From JACVRW01 sp035705985 (lineage in GTDB: Bacteria; Actinomycetota; Thermoleophilia; Solirubrobacterales; Thermoleophilaceae): 8,475 bases of DNA. The translations under genes were made by a program, and so were the position numbers. Below are positions 6,187 to 8,475 of this stretch, in pieces. The notes under the pieces are model-generated. The model did no database searches, was not told where the DNA came from, and saw nothing but the letters and a program-made list of their open reading frames with translations. Positions within the stretch are counted from its first letter, which is position 1; the number at the start of each line of letters is the position of its first letter. The stretch is taken from positions 1-8,475 of the forward strand of contig DASSVP010000071.1 in NCBI GenBank assembly GCA_035705985.1, given 5' to 3'.

Positions 6187-6676
6187 AGAGGTCCAGGACG
6201 TCACACCTGGCCAAGCCGTCGGCGACCCGGATCAGCCCCATCGTGTGCGCCGGCGCGCGGCGGCGCTCGGTCGGGCTGCCCGGGTTCAGGATCTGGAAGC
6301 CGTCCTCGGCCTGCTCGTGCAGCGGCAGGTGCGAGTGGCCGAACACGACCACGTCCGCTCGCTCGCCGAAGCGGCGCCGCAGCCGCTCGAGGCGGCCCTT
6401 CCGAGGGCCGGCGTCGTGGAGCAGGCCGATCCGCGCGCCGCCCGCCTCGAGGGTGCGCTCCTCGGGCAGCAGCCGGCGCAGCTCGGCGCTGTCGACGTCG
6501 CCGTGCACCCCAGCCACGGGCGGACCGATGGCCTCGAGCTCGCGCAGGACCTCGATGGTCGAGAAGTCGCCGGCGTGCAGCAGCAGGTCAGCCCCCCTGA
6601 TCCGCTCGATGCACGCGTCCGGCAGCCGCCGGGCGCCGCGCGGCATGTGCGTGTCGGAGATGACTGCGATCAGCAT
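6185..6676 (-). CDS. Metallophosphoesterase, YfcE/MJ0936 phosphodiesterase family
   Basis: The 163-aa size is typical for this small calcineurin-like family, which hydrolyses phosphodiesters with a two-metal centre; the natural substrate is unknown. Motifs in order: ISDTH (Asp8, His10), HAGDFS (Asp37), GVHGDVD (59-62), LLHDAG (His87), and FGHSHLP (His114, His116), then LNPGSPTERR. The third motif is usually GNxD, so the Asn metal ligand is replaced by Asp60. The residue after His87 is Asp where Gly is usual. ATG at 6676 starts directly on the first beta strand, and no clear Shine-Dalgarno precedes it. The stop overlaps the palindrome before the XRE gene, so read-through from here could feed the XRE-NTase-rnz run. 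Confidence 0.93.
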   Translation of the reverse strand: MLIAVISDTHMPRGARRLPDACIERIRGADLLLHAGDFSTIEVLRELEAIGPPVAGVHGDVDSAELRRLLPEERTLEAGGARIGLLHDAGPRKGRLERLRRRFGERADVVVFGHSHLPLHEQAEDGFQILNPGSPTERRRAPAHTMGLIRVADGLARCDVLDL

Positions 6677-6690
6677 CGCGGCACTACACT
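6660..6690 (+). promoter_or_regulatory. Possible tRNA-Arg promoter
   Basis: TACACT (6685-6690) fits TANNNT and would start RNA near 6697, five bases before the tRNA. The best -35 is ATGACT (6660-6665, 4 of 6) with a long 19-bp spacer. It lies in the 5' end of the opposite-strand phosphoesterase gene. Confidence 0.4.
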
Positions 6691-6701
6691 GACCCTTCCA
6701 G

Positions 6702-6774
<73 letters not shown>

Positions 6775-6795
6775 TACCCCTAGACCCGCTCACAG

Positions 6796-6841
6796 AGGCG
6801 CGACCCCCTCGCGTCTAAAAAGTCGCATTTTGCGCGCTTTT
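6796..6841 (+). terminator. Possible tRNA terminator hairpins
   Basis: The first hairpin is AGGCGCGA (6796-6803) with TCGCGTCT (6809-6816) around a CCCCC loop, one G-U pair. It is followed by a second made of AAAAG/CTTTT and CGCA/TGCG (6818-6841) ending in CTTTT. The final T run is short, and on the minus strand TTTTT precedes the first hairpin, so the function and direction are uncertain. The second hairpin competes with the downstream inverted repeat. Confidence 0.35.
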
Positions 6842-6952
6842 CCCCGGCGGATGCGCGCAAATTGCGGCGATATCCCTTAGGCATAAGGGGACGCAGATTG
6901 CATGGTTTCGCTGGCCCGAGACCGTGCATAACCCTCCAAGGAAGGAGATCCC
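6829..6952 (+). promoter_or_regulatory. Structured leader before the secreted-peptide gene
   Basis: Three hairpins lie in the stretch before the start codon. The first is TTTGCGCGC (6829-6837) with GCGCGCAAA (6853-6861). The second is CCCTTA (6874-6879) with TAAGGG (6884-6889) around GGCA. The third is TGCATGGTTTCG (6899-6910) with CGAGACCGTGCA (6917-6928), 12 pairs including two G-U and a 6-nt loop. CTCC (6934-6937) can pair with GGAG (6944-6947) inside the Shine-Dalgarno. No riboswitch family I know was recognised, and no convincing promoter was found, so where the RNA starts is unknown. The DNA repeats are directly visible; a regulatory role is inferred. Confidence 0.45.
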
Positions 6953-7126
6953 ATGCGACGCAAGGCGCTCGCATCGGTGCTCGCCGTGGCCGCACTTTCG
7001 ATTACGGCGGCGCCCGCATTCGCTGACCCGGACTTCGGCCCGGGCAACAGCAAGAAGGGCCCGCACGACGGCGGGGCGAAGTGCCACCCGCCCGGCCAGA
7101 CGGTGGACACGCCGGGCTGCAAGTAG
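6953..7126 (+). CDS. Small secreted protein (57 aa) with signal peptide
   Basis: A short open frame begins with ATG at 6953 behind an excellent Shine-Dalgarno, AAGGAAGGAG (6938-6947), 5 nt upstream. Residues 1-24 are a clear signal peptide: basic MRRK, a hydrophobic ALASVLAVAALSITAA core, and an AFA cleavage motif before Asp25. The mature part is only 33 residues, hydrophilic and Gly/Pro-rich (DPDFGPGNSKKGPHDGG). It ends with two cysteines (44 and 56) in KCHPPGQTVDTPGCK that could form one disulfide. I do not recognise a family; function is unknown. There are no lipobox or membrane segments in the mature part, so an exported soluble peptide is the simplest reading. It is preceded by a structured leader and followed by a candidate terminator, and looks monocistronic. 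Confidence 0.85.
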   Translation: MRRKALASVLAVAALSITAAPAFADPDFGPGNSKKGPHDGGAKCHPPGQTVDTPGCK

Positions 7127-7140
7127 GGAGCAGCGCCAAC

Positions 7141-7187
7141 GGCGGCTCCAACGGGTGGCGATGGTCGGCACACCGGGCGGAGCCGCC
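7141..7187. terminator. Long inverted repeat between convergent genes, candidate terminator
   Basis: GGCGGCTCC (7141-7149) and GGAGCCGCC (7179-7187) are perfect 9-bp arms, with GGTG/CACC (7154-7157 / 7171-7174) allowing a second inner stem. It begins 14 bp after the secreted-peptide stop and lies 79 bp beyond the epimerase stop from the other side. No T run follows on either strand, so intrinsic termination is uncertain. The rest of 7127-7266 shows nothing else supportable. Confidence 0.5.
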
Positions 7188-7266
7188 TCGGCGGCCGGCC
7201 TTGCGGTCAGCCCGCGCCCGGGTCCTCGGCGAGGTCGCGCGCAACGACGCCGACGGGCCGCTCACG

Positions 7267-8211
7267 CTACCTCAGGACGTGCCGGTACCAGTCCCAGGCC
7301 GCCTTCAGGCCGCGGTCCAGGTCCCAGTTCGGCGCCCAGCCCAGCTCCTCGCGGATCGCCGTCGAGTCGAGGAACTGCCGGTCGATCTCGCCGTGGGGCA
7401 CGCCCGTCCCCCGGACGTCGGGCTCAACGGAGCGGCCGCTGATCTCGATCAGGCGCGAGACCACCTCGAGCACCGAGCGCGGCTCACCCGAGCCGGCGTT
7501 CCACGCGCGGCCGCTGTGCCGCGGGTCCTCGAGCGAGGCGGCCACCGCCAGATACGCGTCGGCCGCGTCCTCCACGTAGATGTAGTCGCGCTCCGGACTC
7601 CCGTCCGAGCGGATCACCGGTCGCTCTCCGCGGACGAGCGCCCGCGCCGTGTCGGGGATCACGCGCGCCCAGTTGACGTCGCCGGGCCCGTAGACGTTCG
7701 CGAGCCGCGTCACGGCGACCGGCATGCCGAACGTCGTGGCGTACGAGCGGGCGATCAGGTCCGCCGCGGCCTTCGAGACGTCGTACGGATACGCCGGCCG
7801 GAGTGCGAAGTCCTCCCGGTAGGGCAGCTCCACGTGACGGCCGTAGGCCTTGTCGGACGAGGCGACCACCACCTTCGTGGCGACGTCACGCTCCCGAATA
7901 CCCTCGAGCAGCATGTAGGTGCCGCGGACGTTCGTCTCCCAGGTGTCGAGCGGAGAGTGGTTCGCGTGGCCCACCTGTGTCTGGGCGGCGAGATGGAAAA
8001 CCGTCTCGGGGCGGTGGTCGGCGAGAACGGGGCCCAGCGAGGTGAGGTCGGCCTCGACGAGCGTGCACCGGTCGCGCAGGCCCTCGCTGTCGAAGCGCGA
8101 CCCGGCGAGGTCCGAGCGGCTCAGCGCCACCACCTCCTCGCCCCGCTCGAGCAGCCGCTCGACGAGGGCGCAGCCGATGAGGCCCTGCGCGCCGGTTACG
8201 AAGGTGCTCAG
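7267..8211 (-). CDS. NAD-dependent sugar-nucleotide epimerase/dehydratase (extended SDR), CTG start inferred
   Basis: The 314-aa model is an extended short-chain dehydrogenase of the kind that epimerises or dehydrates NDP-sugars for cell-surface glycans. The Rossmann motif TGAQGLIG (Gly7, Gly10, Gly13) comes first, then FHLAAQTQVGHANHSP, NVRGTYMLLE, and VVVASSDKAYG with Ser118/Ser119/Asp120. The catalytic Tyr143-x3-Lys147 lies in YPYDVSK. LANVYGPGD and VIRSDGSPERDYIYVEDAADAY are typical of GDP-mannose or CDP-glucose 4,6-dehydratase-like members; the substrate is not decided. No ATG, GTG or TTG exists between an in-frame stop (8334-8332) and the Rossmann motif. CTG at 8211-8209 overlaps the carrier stop as CTGA and gives an N-terminus of normal length. 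The first conventional start (GTG, 8133) would delete the NAD-binding loop. Confidence 0.88.
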   Translation of the reverse strand: MSTFVTGAQGLIGCALVERLLERGEEVVALSRSDLAGSRFDSEGLRDRCTLVEADLTSLGPVLADHRPETVFHLAAQTQVGHANHSPLDTWETNVRGTYMLLEGIRERDVATKVVVASSDKAYGRHVELPYREDFALRPAYPYDVSKAAADLIARSYATTFGMPVAVTRLANVYGPGDVNWARVIPDTARALVRGERPVIRSDGSPERDYIYVEDAADAYLAVAASLEDPRHSGRAWNAGSGEPRSVLEVVSRLIEISGRSVEPDVRGTGVPHGEIDRQFLDSTAIREELGWAPNWDLDRGLKAAWDWYRHVLR

Positions 8212-8475
8212 CTGCCGCCGGCCACAGCCGGAAGGATCGTGACCTCGTCGCCGTCCTCGACCTGCGTGTCCAGCCCCTCGAGAAAGCGGATGTCCTCGCC
8301 GCCCACGTAGACGTTCACGAAGCGGCGCAGGTCACCGTCCTCGGCGATCCGGTCGCGGAGGCCGTCGTAGCGGTCGTAGAGGCCGTCGAGCACCTCGCCG
8401 ACGGTCGTCGCGCCGTCGACGGTCGTCTCGCCGTCACCGCCCGTGACGCTGCGGAGCTGCGTCGGGATCTTCACC
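8208..8475 (-). CDS. MoaD/ThiS-family sulfur carrier, CysO-like, 5' end at window edge
   Basis: This small ubiquitin-fold carrier activates its C-terminal glycine as a thiocarboxylate for sulfur transfer. KIPTQLRSVTGGDGETTVDG, TVGEVLDGLYDRYDGLRDRI, DLRRFVNVYVGGEDIRFLEGLDT and DGDEVTILPAVAGG align along their length with the mycobacterial CysO pattern, which works in cysteine synthesis with CysM and a JAMM protease. A GTG at 8474 is available. CysO-like proteins usually have a few more residues before the KIPT strand, so the true start probably lies beyond the window. The protein ends GGS rather than GG, so a free diglycine would need removal of the last Ser. It overlaps the epimerase by 4 bp (CTGA). 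A role in cysteine versus molybdopterin or thiamin synthesis cannot be settled here. Confidence 0.9.
   Translation of the reverse strand, partial: VKIPTQLRSVTGGDGETTVDGATTVGEVLDGLYDRYDGLRDRIAEDGDLRRFVNVYVGGEDIRFLEGLDTQVEDGDEVTILPAVAGGS

Noticed and set aside
6817..6880. Coding remnant of a second zinc-ribbon gene
   Set aside because: Only about ten residues resemble the intact gene, with no cysteine knuckles, so it is recorded as a low-interest finding and not annotated as a pseudogene.
6874..6928. Known riboswitch (c-di-GMP, c-di-AMP or cobalamin type)
   Set aside because: The stems are real as DNA inverted repeats, but I could not find the conserved core bases of those classes.
8131..8133. 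GTG at 8133 as the epimerase start
   Set aside because: It removes the Gly-rich NAD-binding loop encoded immediately upstream in the same uninterrupted frame.
7081..8310. Long plus-strand open frame (409 codons) opposite the epimerase and sulfur-carrier genes
   Set aside because: It is antisense to two genes with clear catalytic motifs, is rich in Arg, Val, Ala and His in the way GC-rich antisense frames are, and shows no domain.

Overview
The window is very GC-rich and almost fully coding, with tight start/stop overlaps, GTG/TTG starts and at least one apparently leaderless mRNA. Together with a pyrR-pyrB-pyrC-carA order and a CysO-like MoaD/ThiS protein, this points to a high-GC actinobacterium. 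Thermoleophilia (Solirubrobacterales or Gaiellales) is my best guess, but that is inference.

Region 1 (1-3758, minus strand) is the 5' part of a pyrimidine biosynthesis operon read right to left: pyrR (TTG start), pyrB, pyrC, then carA running off the left edge. The genes are joined by TGATG, ATGA and GTGA overlaps. The pyrR leader carries a textbook PyrR-binding RNA loop (CCAGAGAGG loop, UUUAA bulge) whose 3' strand is the pyrR Shine-Dalgarno. This indicates UMP-dependent translational repression of the operon.

Region 2 (3765-4351, plus strand) diverges from pyrR. It holds a good sigma70-type promoter placed so that the mRNA should start at the GTG of an unrecognised acidic 98-aa protein, followed by a 67-aa zinc-ribbon protein.

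Region 3 (4360-6676, minus strand) is a co-directional run in transcription order: YfcE/MJ0936-type metallophosphoesterase, XRE-type regulator, MNT/AbiEii-like nucleotidyltransferase, ribonuclease Z. The middle pair looks like a toxin-antitoxin-type module. A perfect 18-bp palindrome abuts the XRE start codon and overlaps the end of the phosphoesterase gene, a probable autoregulatory operator.

Region 4 (6660-7187, plus strand) has a tRNA-Arg(CCG) without encoded CCA and a structured intergenic stretch with mutually exclusive hairpins. Next comes a 57-aa secreted peptide with a strong Shine-Dalgarno, then a long inverted repeat that may serve as a terminator between convergent genes.

Region 5 (7267-8475, minus strand) is a CysO/MoaD-like sulfur carrier (5' end at or just beyond the right edge) followed by an extended-SDR sugar-nucleotide epimerase/dehydratase. 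The epimerase's NAD-binding motif can only be included if translation begins at a CTG overlapping the carrier's stop. The carrier ends in Gly-Gly-Ser rather than the usual free Gly-Gly. No insertion sequences, CRISPR arrays or phage genes were seen.
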